In this document: in pieces, positions 21,416 to 33,418 of the stretch
Layout of the letters: each line of letters begins with the position of its first letter
Numbering within the stretch: position 1 is the stretch's first letter
NCBI GenBank assembly: GCA_023525975.1
Contig: CM042022.1
Span: 2,051,001-2,115,000, forward strand
Length of the DNA: 64,000 nucleotides
Direction of reading: 5' to 3'
From: Smallanthus sonchifolius
Taxonomy: Eukaryota; Streptophyta; Magnoliopsida; Asterales; Asteraceae
Program-made: the position numbers and the translations under genes
Notes under the pieces: generated by a model
What the model saw: the letters and a program-made list of their open reading frames with translations, nothing else
Told to the model about the DNA's origin: nothing
The model's database searches: none

Positions 21416-22056
21416 CCGAGAAAAAACCTAATTTCGAATTTAAATAGAATTTGAATGCCATTGTGAGGGAGTTCGATTGTTTTGCCGTCCAGAGCAACCT
21501 TTTGGGCGATTTTGAGAGTTAGGAAGTCAATCGAAGTGAGAAGTTGAGGGCTTTGAGATCCGAGTTCATTGTAGTAGCGTATTCGGTATGCAAGCTTGAA
21601 TCTTTATCTTTGACTTGATTGTTATGAACCATGTTCTTGTTTAATATTTCTGTGTTTGATGTTTTGAACATGAATCTTAGCTAAAACCTTAATACTACTT
21701 AGGTTTATGATGATTGCTTGTTAAAGTTTCAGTTTTTATCGGTTTTGGATTCGTTGAATGGATTAATGACTTTGTAAACAATCTTGGCTTGATAATTATG
21801 ATGAATATGCATGTTTGAATCTGATCTGTGCTTGATTTCACTCCCGTGCGTTAAGTGTGGATGTCTTCCAGCTTGATTAGCGTATCTAGATCGTAGTATG
21901 TGTGATTATGGTTGTTTGTATGGTTTGCTAGACGTAGTAACCATAGGAATTGGAGTTTATAGTTAATTAGATCCGAGCGTTCATCTTATCTCAATACCCA
22001 AAAAGTGAGAGATAATCGGTTAGTCTTCATATTAGGTGTCTAGTTGTCAACGCTCT

Positions 22057-22659
22057 TGTTAGGGGTCAATTTTATGATCTAGAATCCGAGATCCTGAATG
22101 TAGAGAGATCCGGAATCCAAGATCCTGGTTATTAATACTTCTAACGACTATTTGTCCTCTATTTCTTTTATATACGCAGGTAAAACACGTGAAGTAAATT
22201 TAATCCCTGAAGAATCGGTCTAGAAGTTGAGATGAACGTGTAAGACTTGCGTAGGAAGCTCAATAACGGTCACATTTGAAGACCGAGTAAGGCTCCGGGT
22301 TCCTCGAAAAGTTAGTTAGGACTATTTTTTGTATTTAAACAGCAGTTTGATCGATTAGAACACACAACACACTTAGCAATACAATACACTCGCAATCAGC
22401 TCTGTAACACTTAGTTCTTGATCATATCTGCTCACACTTGTAATCATTTTCATCGATTTATACAGTACTAGGAGGCAAGTGACTTTCAGTCACTTCCCAA
22501 GGTTTTATGCCGGCAATCCCTAGGGATTAAGGGCTTTCCTCGTACATCATTGTGTCAAGCTTTGTATTTAAGTTCGCTACTTCATATTTTTATCAAGCAC
22601 ACTACCTCACTTTCTAAGTTTGGTTACAAAATTAGTCTAAATAATTTTTACCCAAAACA
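22057..22659 (+). repeat. 5' LTR of the Tat element
   Basis: Starts TGTTAGGGG and ends CCAAAACA, nearly identical to the 3' LTR at 31345-31951. The 3' copy carries an extra GTAAGTTTGGTATCCTG-like stretch near 31415, and the 5' copy an extra CTCAATAACGGTCACATTTG-like stretch near 22259. Confidence 0.9.
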
Positions 22660-22754
22660 ATTTGGCGCCCACCGTGGGGCAAGTGGTGCTTTTTATCCTC
22701 AAATCTTTACTAAAGTTTGTGTTCAATCACTATCTTTCCAAACTGATTTCAAAA

Positions 22755-24522
22755 ATGTCGTCCCAATCCAAAAACGTTTCTGTCTCTGCTCCATCTTCAA
22801 GCTCTGGGTTTAACAACCCTATTCCTCCCCCTCCGTCATTCCAAAAGAAAAATGATAGCCAATCGAAGAAGACTGTTTCAACGGGTTTTTGGGGATCTGG
22901 GACACCTGTTGGAGGACCTGTGCTAGTTTCAAATGATGATATCCTCAATTTGTTCTCAGAAGTGAAGCAACAGAAGAAAACTAATCAGATGTTGTTCAGA
23001 GAGCTTGAAAGGGTCAAAGAATCCAAGAAACCGGTGGAAGTGACGACCCCGTTGAAGTCAAGGATCTTGGATTTTAATTATTCGGGATCCCCAGGAGTCC
23101 ATAGGGGAGATTTTCTTCCCATGCATTCTGGAATCACTACAGCTGGCCCAACTCCGGCTGTTAGAGTTACAACAAATCAGGATCTTGGAGTTACTCCAGG
23201 ATCATCATCCCAAAATCCTGAGAACGGTAACACTTTCAATAAATTTTCCAATACTAACGAATTTGCGCAGGATACAGGGATCACTCCATCCATGGCCAAG
23301 GAGTTGAAGAAATTAATAGAGATGATCTCCAGCGTACCAGGCGTGGTCTAACCGATACCGGATATGTTTTCTACCAGTCACAGGATCTCCAGATTTGCTC
23401 CACCAATTTATAATGCTGAGATCCCCAAGCGCTTCCAGACTCCCAACATGAAACTATATGACGGAACTACAGATCCCGAGGAACATGTGGCGCAATACAT
23501 AGAAAGGATGGAGATCAACCCCATCCCTTTGGACCTAAAGGAAGCTTGTCTGTGCAAGGGATTCGGCTCTACCTTAACACGATCATCCTTGAAATGGCTA
23601 CTTAATGTTCCTCCATATCCCATTACTTCATTTGCTCATTTAACTAACATGTTTAACAATCAATTCTCTTGCAGTAGAACTTATACAGGATAATTCAGAT
23701 TCCCGGAGAATCCCTCCGAGACTACGTCAGCAAATTTGGTCGAGAATCCCTAGATGTCCCGAGACTTGACGTCGCCACTGCTGTCTAAGCATTCAAGATG
23801 AGACTAAGGAAGGATTCTCAATTCTATGAAGACCTTGTCATGAATACTTGCAGGAATCTAGATGAAGTCAGGAACCGGGCACTAAGGTTCATTAGGCTAG
23901 AGGATGATAAGAAGATCCAACAAAGGGTAGATGCTCCGAACAGCTACACTCAACCAAACCGGAAAGCCGAATCCACACCTTTTAAATCGTACAGATCTAA
24001 ACCGTATTCTAAGCCGGACAATCACAGGGTCAACTCCGTTGAAGATGACGAAGACGACGAAGAATATCCTAAGTTGTCTGAATACTGTTTTTCTCTTGAT
24101 ACAACTGGTTTACTATTAAGCCAGGTGGCATCGCAAATTTGAGAGGAACTCAGGAGGAAAGGACAAGTCCAAGTGGTGTGCATTCCACGAAGACTTTGGC
24201 CATGTGACTGAGGATTGTATTGCTTTGTGGAAGGAAATAAGCTATCTCCTGAGCAAGGGATATCTCAAAGAATTTCTAGGCAAAGGAAAGAACAATACTA
24301 AGGATCTTGAAAGGATCCCGCAGAGAGCAAAATCCCCACTGCCGGATGCCAAGGTAATAGGTTTTATATCTGGTGGATCTGACATTTGTGGTACTTCTTA
24401 CTCTACAGCAAAAAGGAATGCCAAAGAAGCAAAAACAGAGAATGGGGACAGACCTATCAAAACCTCCAACTTAACTGAAGAAAAGGTGATCTGTTTCGAC
24501 AAGGATGACAAAGATGAATTAT
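22755..24522 (+). pseudogene. Tat element gag
   Basis: ATG 22755 begins MSSQSKNVSVSAPSSSSGF. The capsid core contains KLYDGTTDPEEHVAQYIERM and SSLKWLLNVPPYPITSF (23450-23640), then after a frameshift near 23690 IIQIPGESLRDYVSKFG and RNRALRFIRLEDD. The zinc-knuckle-like CAFHEDFGHVTEDC is at 24181-24222. Stops at 23349, 23787 and 24140, plus the frameshift, make it non-functional. The upstream TTG at 22662 is in frame but overlaps the primer-binding region. Confidence 0.85.
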
Positions 24523-24539
24523 AGGATCCTCATCACACA

Positions 24540-24962
24540 CTATAGATTGCAAACCACTTCATTCGCAGAATACTGATCGACGGAGGAAGCTCTGTAAATA
24601 TTATCCAGCATGAAGTCCTGAAAAAAATGGGGATCCCAGATTCCGAGATCATCTCGAAATCCTCAGTATTAGTAGGATTCAGTGGAGAGGTTAAAAACAC
24701 GGTTGGAGAAGTCAAACTACCAATCTACATCGAGGGGGTGAATTCTATACAAAAGTTTTGTGTTATCGATTCTTTATATTGCTATAACATTATTCTAGGA
24801 AGACCCTGGATACACGACATGAAAGCAGTACCCTCAACATATCACCAGTGTGTCAAGATGCTGACCCCTTGGGGAGTGGTGAAGATCAACAACGATCAAC
24901 AAGAGGCCAAAAACTGTTACACTTCTTTAATGAAAGCCTCTGTCAAATCTAGGCAAGCATAG
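24540..24962 (+). pseudogene. Tat element aspartic protease
   Basis: The active-site segment RILIDGGSSVNII (24563-24601) has the DGGSS form seen in Tat proteases instead of DTGS. It is followed by GFSGEVKNTVGEVKLPIYI and the conserved YNIILGRPWIHDM. The N-terminal side is cut by stops at 24522 and about 24540, and a stop at 24960 separates it from reverse transcriptase. It would cleave the gag-pol polyprotein. Confidence 0.82.
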
Positions 24963-25149
24963 CAATTAACGAAGCAGGACATGGATGTTCTGGAAGCTAA
25001 AGAATAGGATGTTAAAGAGGTATCCCTGGATGCTGAGAATCCAGATATAAAGATCCTGGTAGGGAGCAATATCCCTGAGGATATTGAAGAAGATATCCTG
25101 AATTTCCTGAGGGGCAGAAAAGCAACCTTCGCTTGGAAGTACGAAGACA

Positions 25150-25975
25150 TGACAGGTATATCCAAAGATATCATAACTCATAAACTTTGAATTGATAAAA
25201 GTTTCAGGCCAATACATCAAAAGCAAAGGAAATTTGCTCCTGAGAGAAACATAATCATCCAAGAAGAGGTGGAAAGACTTCTCAAGTATGGAATGATAAG
25301 GGAAGTAAAATTCCCAAGGTGGCTAGCGAACATGGTGGTAGTCCAGAAGAAGAACGGGAAGTGGAGAGTTTGTGTAGATTACACAGACCTCAACAAAAGC
25401 ATGTCCTAAATACCCCTTCCCATTACCACACATAGACTCGATGGTGGACGCTACAGCAGGCCACGAAATCCTGACTTTTATGGATGCCTCTTCAGGATTT
25501 CAACAGATCCAAATGGAACCATCGGATCAGGAAGACACGGCATTCATGACCCTGACAGGTATTTATTGTTACACAGCTATGCCATTTGGTCTTAAAAATG
25601 CAGGTGCCACGTATCAAAGACTAGTAAATATGATGTTCAAAGACAAGATTGGGGACACTATGGAAGTCTACATAGATGACATGGTGGTAAAATCAAAGAA
25701 AACTAAGGATCACACCAGGGATCTCAGAGATGCATTTGATATCCTGGACCAATACAATATGAAGCTGAACCCCTCAAAATGTCACTTCAGAGTGGGGGCA
25801 GGAAAGTTCTTAGGCTATATGGTGACCAAAAGAGGAATAGAAGCCAGCCCAGAACAAATCAAAACTAAAATCCCTAGCAAATACTAAGGATGTCCAGAGA
25901 CTGACCGGCAGAGTAGCAGCACTCAACAGATTTATATCAAGATCCTCAGAAAAATGCAAGGAATTATAAGACATC
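25150..25975 (+). pseudogene. Tat element reverse transcriptase
   Basis: Motifs in order: KFAPERNIIIQEEVERLLK, GMIREVKFPRWLANMVVVQK, KWRVCVDYTDLNK, FMDASSGFQQIQM, MPFGLKNAGATYQRLV and the catalytic YIDDMVVKS (25666-25692), then KCHFRVGAGKFLGYMVT. The two catalytic aspartates are kept. A stop at 25188, a stop after DLNKSMS and a frameshift just before 25441, and a frameshift near 25870 destroy the frame. Confidence 0.88.
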
Positions 25976-26488
25976 ATGAAGAAAAACAAGAAATTCGAGT
26001 GGGAAGAGAAGCATGAACAAGCACTCCCATCATTGAAGGAATACTTGTCAACAACTCCTCTACTGATGAAACCAGAAGACGGTGAACCGTTATCCCTATA
26101 CTTGGCAGTATCCCGAAGCACCGTAAGTGTTGTATTAGTCAAGGATCATGAGGGACAGCAACATCCGGTATGCTATGTAAGTAAAAGTTTACTACCAGCA
26201 GAAACCAGGTATTCTCATTTAGAAAAGTTAATTTTATCTTTAATAATGGCATCAACTAAACTTAGACATTATTTTGAAACTCATGCTATTCATGTTAAAA
26301 CTAATTATCCTATTAAGTGGGTCTTAAGAAAACCAGAGATGTCAGGAAGGATGGCTAAATGGTCAGTCAAGCTCAGCGCCTATGACCTCATATATGAACC
26401 TAGAACAACAATAAAGTCTCAGGCACTAGCAGACTTTGTGGCTGATTTCAGCAGTGATATCCAACAAGAGGCAGATCTAGAAGTCTAA
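25976..26488 (+). pseudogene. Tat element first RNase H (gypsy type)
   Basis: Begins KFEWEEKHEQALPSLK and contains LSLYLAVSRSTVSVVLV, YVSKSLLPAETRYSHLEKLI and YFETHAIHVKTNYPIKWVL, the usual connection/RNase H pattern after reverse transcriptase. In this first copy the catalytic aspartate position reads LYLA, fitting a degenerate connection domain, while a second RNase H follows. Ends at a TAA (26486) that is probably a mutated CAA. Confidence 0.8.
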
Positions 26489-27093
26489 CAACTAGAAGAG
26501 TCGAATGAAGAATGGACCTTATTCACTGATGGTGCATCAAATGTAAGAGGAACATGTCTGGGAATCATACTAAAATCGCCACAAGGGGACATATTACCCC
26601 AATCCATAAGATGTGAGTTCCAGGCTACGAATAATGAAGCAGAGTATGAGGCGCTGATAGCAGGATTACAATTAGCCAGGGATATCAAGATCAGGTATCT
26701 TCAGGTATATGTAGACTCATTGTTAATTGCTAATCATTTCAATGGTCCGTATGTAGTAAAAGGTGAGAAGCTAGCCAAATATCTCACAATAGTTAAGCAA
26801 TTATGCATAGAATTCAAAACTTTTAACATTACACAGGTGCCTAGAGAAGATAACACTGAGGCTGATGCCTTAGCAAACCTTGCTTCAGCTCTTAGAATAC
26901 CAGAAGGTACCAAAATACCTATCATACATGTTCTGAGCCCGGCAGTCGAGAAGGTAAATGAAGTGTCCAACACTGAAGAAGAAGACATTCGGGATCTTGA
27001 ACCTATCCCAGGATCTGTATTTCACCTATTAATAAATACTTGCAAGATGGCGAAATCCCAAGTGATGAAAAGAACCACAAGGCTTTTCGCATG
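26489..27093 (+). pseudogene. Tat element second, plant-type RNase H (aRH)
   Basis: WTLFTDGASN supplies the first aspartate, CEFQATNNEAEYEALIAGLQ the glutamate, VYVDSLLIANHFNG the second aspartate, and PREDNTEADALANLAS the last acidic site. This additional RNase H is a diagnostic trait of the Tat lineage and acts on RNA-DNA hybrids during cDNA synthesis. The domain is well preserved; a stop lies just before it and a frameshift near 27040 joins it to integrase. Confidence 0.85.
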
Positions 27094-28250
27094 AGAATGT
27101 CTCGTTTTATAATTTTTAAGAATGTTTTGTATAGAAAATCAATTGTAGGTCCATACTTAAGGTGCTTGGAGGATCCTGAAGCACGTGAAGTCCTAAAAGA
27201 TCTACACGAAGGAGATTGTGGTAATCACACCGGGGGCAGAGCGTTATTTTCAAGGATCCTGAGAACAGGATATTATTGGCCTACCATGAGAAAGGATGCT
27301 GTGACTTACTCTAAAAAATGTGACGCTTGCTAGAGACACAACAACATACTCCATCAACCGGCCGAACCTTTATACCCAATCATCTCTCGATGGTCGTTTA
27401 TGAAGTGGGGAATGGACATTGCCGGCAAACTTCCCAAAGCACCAGGGGGAAAAGTCTTTATGCTAGCAATGACGGATTACTTCTCAAAATGGATCGAAGC
27501 TGAGGCATTTGCCCAAGTCAGATAGAAAGAAGTCATCTCATTCATCAAGCGCAATATCCTGATGAGATCTGGGATCCCGGCGGAAATAATTTGTGATAAT
27601 GAATCTCAGTTCATTGGCAAAAGAATGACTGACTTCTATGCTAGTTGGGGAATCAAAATGATAACATCTACCCCCGTACATCCTCAAGCCAATGGACAAG
27701 CTGAATCTAGCAACAAGATTATCGTTAACAACCTCAAGAAAAGACTAGGAGCAAAGAAAGGAAGATGGGCTGAAGAGCTACCATTTGTACTTTGGGCAGA
27801 TAGAACAACCACGAAGAATACGACGGGACAAACTCCATTCTCTTTGGTATTTGGAACAAAAGCCATGATCCCGACAGAAATAGTTATCCCTACTGCCATA
27901 ACCAACTTTCAATCTTCAGAGACCAACAACGAAGCTCTCGCTCAGGATCTCAACACTATGGATGAGCTCAGGGATCTTGCCAAAGTTCGCATTGCAACTT
28001 ATCAGCAAAGAATAGCAAAGTAATACAATAAAAACATAAGGGTTAGAAGATTCCAAACAGGTGATCTCGTATTAAGGAAGGCATTCCAAAATACTACCAA
28101 CCCCAATGATGGAAAGCTTGCACCAAAGTGGGAAGGCCCATACTTGATTGATTCAGAAGCAAGTAAGGGAGCATATTGGTTAGCCACTATGGAAGGGGAT
28201 ATCTTGCCAAGACCCTGGAACGCTATCCATCTCAAAACCTACTTTATGTA
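27040..28250 (+). pseudogene. Tat element integrase
   Basis: The zinc-binding HHCC region reads HEGDCGNHTGGRALF...KKCDAC (27208-27333) followed by a TAG at 27331 where glutamine is usual. The catalytic core keeps D in MDIAGKLP, D in ICDNESQF and E in HPQANGQAESSNKIIV. The C-terminal GPY-like segment APKWEGPYLIDSEASKGAYW ends with LKTYFM at about 28249. Further stops at 27523 and 28021 interrupt it. Confidence 0.87.
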
Positions 28251-29365
28251 AGTTAGAACTTAAATTCTAACTAAAACTGGTATATCTTCTATCCCTGACT
28301 ATTTTCATACTAATTACTCTTGATCAAAGTACTGACTTGAGCATCGGAGGGGTGTTAGCCAGGTTAACACCCACCTTCACCAAGATTTTCGATTTTACCG
28401 GAAATACCTCCAGGGATCCTGACAGAAGATAGAGATTGGCCATCTCTCCTAAGTTTGGGTATCCTGAATACCTCAAAGGTTTAAATGGCTTTCGCCTTTC
28501 TAAGTAGATTGGGTTTCTACACCCCGCCAGGAGCGCACAATATCCGATTATAGTTCAAGGTGGTGCGACCAGTTCATGTAACAGTGGCTGATAATTTCGT
28601 CACTGTTGGCCATATATTGGGTGCTATGAATATAATAGACATGTTATTTCTCAAGTTTCTCCCGAACATTTAACACTTACGTGTTAAAGCTAAGGTTTTT
28701 AGCATTTTCATGCTAACTCAGAATTAGCTTAGCCCACGTTTTCTGGCTTGGCCGACGATTTTAAATATATAACACTTACGTGTTAACTTAAAGACTTAGC
28801 ATCAATATGCTGACTCAGGATCCTTGAACGACTTAAAGATCCCGAAGTGTACTTACGAAACCTACGACGTATTCAACGACTGAACACTTGGGACAACTAA
28901 TAGTTGTTATACTCTGAACTTCATGCTGATTCGGTATGTATGTATATCCAAGTTCGTACTCAACAAAGGTATGTGTTACTAATTTTTCAATTACCAGTAG
29001 ATTTGAAAGCAGAATGACTAAGTCGTGATACGTTTGGTACCTTTATTTAACATCATTTATTAAAACCAAATTGTGTCTTCCTAAGTCTAAATTTGATAAA
29101 AACCTGAGAATTTATTATTAAGGATCCGGTATCCTGAAAATCTGTTCAAACCTATTTTTCTAAATCTTAATTACCTCAGGATCCTAATTTGGAAAAAGAT
29201 ATCAAGGCAAACATACAACAATCATGGCAAATAGTCATCAACCGTCTACTAATATTTAAAGTGCAGAAAGGTGTCCCGGGTTTCATCCAAAAGAGGAACC
29301 ATCCACCCGGTCCACAAATTGTCTATCCCATGACAGGGATCCCAAAAGCGAGAAAGTTAAATTGT
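28251..29365. other. Non-coding spacer between pol and the antisense gene
   Basis: No coding sequence seen on either strand. Two copies of the near palindrome TTAACACTTACGTGTTAA occur (28671-28690 and 28769-28786), each followed within about 40 bp by AGCAT-ATGCT inverted words. A segment of this kind with unknown role is usual in long Tat elements. Confidence 0.55.
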
Positions 29366-31076
29366 TCAACAAACCAACCAGGTTAAAGTTAAAAACATAG
29401 AACCACAGGAATCATAAACACAGGACTCAGGCCTTCTCTTTATTGCCCTCATTTCCTGTTCAACCGCATCCGCAGCCACCTTCACAGAGCCTTCAGCCTC
29501 ATCCTCAGCCATCAAGCTGCCCATACTCGCTTCTTGAACCGGCTCTCCCCCTAGCTCAGCCACAAGCCTTTTCCACTCCTGGACATCCCATTTGGCCCGA
29601 TTGAAATCCTTGTCATCAGCCTCTTTAGCCATCTTTATCTTGGCTTAGAATATTGAAATTGCAGCTGATGTTTTGGCTTGTTCATAGGATTCCTCGAGGT
29701 CTTGGGCATGTTTGGCGTAGACATCCTCAAGCTTCGCCTTCACCCTGCTAAGCTCTTTGGCCTCGTCCGCTAATTTTTTATTCTTAGCTGCGGCTATTTT
29801 TTGCAGGTCGCTCACCATCTGCTTTGCTTCTTCAGCTTCTTTTACCACCGACTCGTAGCATCTGGTCAATTTTTTCAGGGTCTATCATAAGAAAATATGT
29901 TAGGATTTCCTTAATACAGGTTCAGGATCCGGGATACCAAAATTTCTTACCAAATGACCAAAATCTTGAAACTTTTTATGGACATGAACATAGCTTAGAT
30001 TCTCAAGTGAGGCTACATCAATGACATCAGAAGACTTCCTCTTCTTGCTCGCAAGGGACTTGGAACGAGGAGTTGAGGGTTCCGGTTTAGGAGCATCTGA
30101 CTTTCGAGCCTCAAGGGATGGCTGGCTCATCTCCTTCTTGATGCTCTTACCTTTAAAGACCATGCTATCAATATCATCAAGAGCGAACCTGGAGCTGGAT
30201 TTTTGGATGCCTATTTCAGGATAACAGGTTAGAATTCCATATATTTAACTAACAGATTTATATATTTGTACACATCTTACCAGACATCTCGGAAGAGCAA
30301 GGATAAGTTTCTAAGCTCACTTCAAGAGGAGGTACCTTGAACTTGAAAGTCCTTTCGATAGGATCAAGACCGTAGAAGAAAGCGACTCTCTTAGCAGTAT
30401 CCAGAGTAGAGGGAGCAAGTTCTGAAAATTTTGGCGCTGCAAAAGAAAGAACCGAGAATCAGTATCTTGGATGTTAAAATATTAAGGATCCTATAGTCAG
30501 AATCCTACCCTTCACGACCCATTTAACAGGCAACTTATCCCCACCAGGAATGGAATCCCTCTTCACAAAAAAGAAATTACCCTTCCAGTTAGGATCATTT
30601 TGAGTTGTTTTTAAAATCAGCTGACTATGCCCGGACTTTATTTGAAACAGAAAGCGAGAGGAGCCATGGCTTCTCAAGTTGTAAACATGAGCCAATTCGG
30701 AGATGCTGAAATCGAGAGCATGGTGACGGATAAGGATTTCTAGGGTATGTAGGGTCCTCCAGATCATCGGTATTGTTTGAGCGTAGCTCAAGCTAGTTTT
30801 TTCAAAAAACTCGGTAGTAAAAGCAGGGAAAGGGTATGAAAAACCTATGGTGAAAGGAAAGGACGGAAAACATACCCAACTTTTAGAAGTAAAATCAGAT
30901 CTAGTTTTGGGGTTAAACGCCCTAAAAACGGTATTTTCAGGAAAACAGCCTATGGATTTCAGATTATTGATCTCACGATCAGAGAAGGAGCACTTCTCGG
31001 AATTAGGGTTAGCTAGCAAATTTTGACTAACAAGATCGTCGAAAGATGAAGATGATCGAGTGTTATTTTTCATCAT
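29366..31076 (-). pseudogene. Antisense spliced gene (aORF) of the Tat element
   Basis: Four exons can be joined on the minus strand: 31076-30509, 30436-30281, 30210-29951 and 29881-29645, all with GT-AG borders and continuous frame. Exon 1 encodes an N-terminal domain resembling the putative gypsy-type transposon family (WVCFPSFPFTIGFSYPFPAF, then SISELAHVYNLRSHGSSRF). The last exon is lysine- and glutamate-rich and likely coiled coil. An in-frame TAA at 29647-29645 ends it, but the same frame stays open to 29366, so the original protein was longer. Its start lies about 270 bp inside the 3' LTR. Antisense genes are known in Tat elements; their function is unknown. Confidence 0.8.
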
Positions 31077-31344
31077 TTTTTGATGCAAAAATCAGAGACT
31101 TAAGAGAAGAAAGAAAGCTTTTTACCTGAGATCCCAGAGAGAAATATGATGAAGATGATATTGGGATTAATAAAAGGAAAAGATAAATATAAGATAATTA
31201 TGAATCCACCTTGAACGACGACGTGTCATAGCCTCGTTTATCTCACCACATCTCATCACGTTTCAGTTTGAAGTTTGAAATTCAAATTTTAAAATCTTCA
31301 TAGCTGTAACTTCTGTTGACAACTGTCAAAATTTTGGGGACAAT

Positions 31345-31951
31345 TGTTAGGGGTCAATTTTATGATCCAGAATCCGGGATCCTGAATGTAGCGAGATCCG
31401 GAATCCAAGATCCTGGTAAGTTTGGTATCCTGAATATGAATACTTCTAACGACTATTTGTCCTCTATTTCTTTTATATACGCAGGTAAAACACGTGAAGT
31501 CAATTTAATTCCTGAAGAATCGGTCTAGAAGTTGAGATGAACGTGTAAGACTTGCGTAGGAAATTTGAAGACTGAGTAAGGCTCCGGGATCCTCAAAAAG
31601 TTAGTTAGGACTATTTTTTGTATTTAATCAGCAGTTTGATCGATTAGAACACACAACAACACAATTTGCTATACAATACACTCGCAATCAGCTCTGTAAC
31701 ACTTAGTTCTCTATCATATCTGCTCACACTTGTAATCATTTTCATAGATTTATACAATACTAGGAGGCAAGTGACTTTCAGTCACTTCCCGAGGTTTTAT
31801 GCCGGCAATCCCTAGGGATTAAGGGCTTTCCTCGTACATCATATTGTCAAGCTTTATATTTACGTTTGCTACTTCATATTTTTATCAAGCACACGACCTT
31901 ACTTTCTAAGTTTAGTTACAAAATTAGTCTAAATAATTTTTACCCAAAACA
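31345..31951 (+). repeat. 3' LTR of the Tat element
   Basis: Matches the 5' LTR at 22057-22659. On the minus strand the antisense gene starts just before it, so this LTR could also act as promoter for the antisense gene (inference). Confidence 0.9.
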
Positions 31952-32809
31952 GATCTGAAAGGAGGTTTCCTATGTTCTAGTATATGTTGCTATTCCGTGT
32001 CATAGTAGTTGATCTAAGATTACCCCATGCATCTTCGATGTATTGTGGACAGTGAGACTGAAAGGTGTTCTGTCTTCTGGGTACTTTATCATTGTTGGAG
32101 AGACTGAAAGGTAATCCGACCATCTAGTGAGTTTAGTACATCTTTAGGTTCCTTAGTTGGTGACACCCTGAGAGTGATTAGGGATCCACTAGGTGGTCAA
32201 GAGTTGTCATCCTTAAAAACCCAGATCCATCATAGTTTTCATAACTGGTAGAAGTTGAGCTTTGCAAGTAGGATTCCGACCTAGGTGGTATTCTTCCCGT
32301 TCTTGATATTTCCCTGAGTTATTTGTATGGATAGTTCGAGTCGATCTTTAGTTCTGAATTATTAGTCTAATCAGTAGTGTAGAAAACCCCCAATCAAATC
32401 ATCTTTAGTCCAAGTCAGAGTCTAGTGTTAGCTATAGTAGTGTCTCTAGGGTTCGATATTCCGGTTTACCATTAAGCTGTGCTACACTCGATAGGTACAC
32501 TTGCCTGTCAGTGCGGTTTAGTTCATAGGTACTCCATTTATTACTTAGGAGTCTAGGTTAGGTTTATTTGTTAGTTTTTTATAGACCGTCCGGGCGACAT
32601 CAGGTACCCTAAGCATAGTAGCAAGTCTTGAGGTAGTAGTATAGTCCTTGAGACTAGTGCTACTCGAAGCCGGTGTTGCGTCATGGACGAGTCCATGACG
32701 TACCATGAGAAAAATCAGGACAACGCTCGACAAGGCACTGTGACGAGGATGCTGTACAACTGGTTAAGATGAGTAACGACAGTTACTCTAGCGGCGACGG
32801 TCTCTAAGT

Positions 32810-32942
32810 AAGAATGAAGAAGCCCGCTTGGGGGCACAGAAAGTAGGTATCAGCCTTTGGACGTTGAGCCTTAGGGAACAATACCTGCGAAAGAAAGTTC
32901 CTTCAGGAAATAAGAATGAAGAAGCCCGCTTGGGGGCACAGA
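32810..32942. repeat. Two copies of a 31-bp word in family-X LTR copy 1
   Basis: The stretch beginning AAGAATGAAGAAGCCCGC and ending GGGGCACAGA occurs at 32810-32840 and again at 32912-32942, a spacing of 102 bp. Confidence 0.8.
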
Positions 32943-33418
32943 ACAGATTGTAGACATTAATGTATGACTTAAAGAAAAGAGCACAAAGTAAATACGTATG
33001 TAGGTAAAAGAAGAAAGAAAGATTTTATTGTATTATGTATATAATATAATATGTATGTTTAAAGAACGTTTTTCAAGAAAACATTTGATATTAAGTTAAA
33101 GAAAGGAACCACTTGAACTCACCAGCATTAGCTGACTATTTTAGTATGCAAATCAGGTAGCAAAGGAAAGAAAAAAGACATGATGCCGTAAGGGTTTAGA
33201 AGAAGATGGTTGGAAGGTTGCCGCTGACCAGAAGACTGGCATCTCCATTATTAGATTAAGAATGTGAACAATGTTATGCTTTAAAGTTTTTGTTAACTTT
33301 GAATTTTGTACAAGACTTCCGTTGTTTAATATTTAATGTTTAATTCAAGGTTTAAGAACTATGTTCATGCTATGTTTGCCAACTGTGAGAGGTACCCGGT
33401 TTGGGTCCTTTCATCACA

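Larger units (their letters stand above)
22057..31951 (+). mobile_element. Full-length Tat-lineage Ty3/gypsy retrotransposon (9.9 kb), inactive
   Basis: The LTRs 22057-22659 (603 bp) and 31345-31951 (607 bp) both start TGTTAGGGGTCAATTTTATG and end ACCCAAAACA. The flanks GCTCT (22052-22056) and GATCT (31952-31956) form a target duplication with one mismatch. A primer-binding region (TTTGGCGCCCACCGTGGGG) follows the 5' LTR and a polypurine run (TTTTGGGGA) precedes the 3' LTR. Domain order is gag, protease, reverse transcriptase, RNase H, second RNase H, integrase, then an antisense gene. The double RNase H and the antisense gene assign it to Tat. At least ten stops and several frameshifts inactivate it. 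Confidence 0.93.
21075..32602. mobile_element. Athila-like solo LTR, split by a Tat element
   Basis: The ends are TGATGTAG and ACATCA, with the exact 5-bp duplication GGTAC at 21070-21074 and 32603-32607. Its two pieces, 21075-22056 and 31957-32602, total about 1.63 kb. The first piece carries an array of CTCGCGGTACGCGA words (21280-21415), a feature of Athila-type LTRs; the second has CTACACTCGATAGGTACAC. No internal region is present, so it is a solo LTR that later received the Tat element. Confidence 0.85.
19679..33418 (+). mobile_element. Family-X solo LTR, copy 1, split by nested insertions
   Basis: The left piece is 19679-21074 and the right piece 32608-33418, about 2.2 kb together. 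It starts TATAACATCCC (a decayed TGTAACATCCC) and matches the second copy at 56470: shared leader around CTAGAGAGAG, palindrome array, tandem array, and the 3' module TGAACTCACCAGC..TTAGCTGACT. It has no internal region. The outer borders are good to a few bases only; the flanks ACATA / AGATA agree at four of five positions. Confidence 0.7.
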
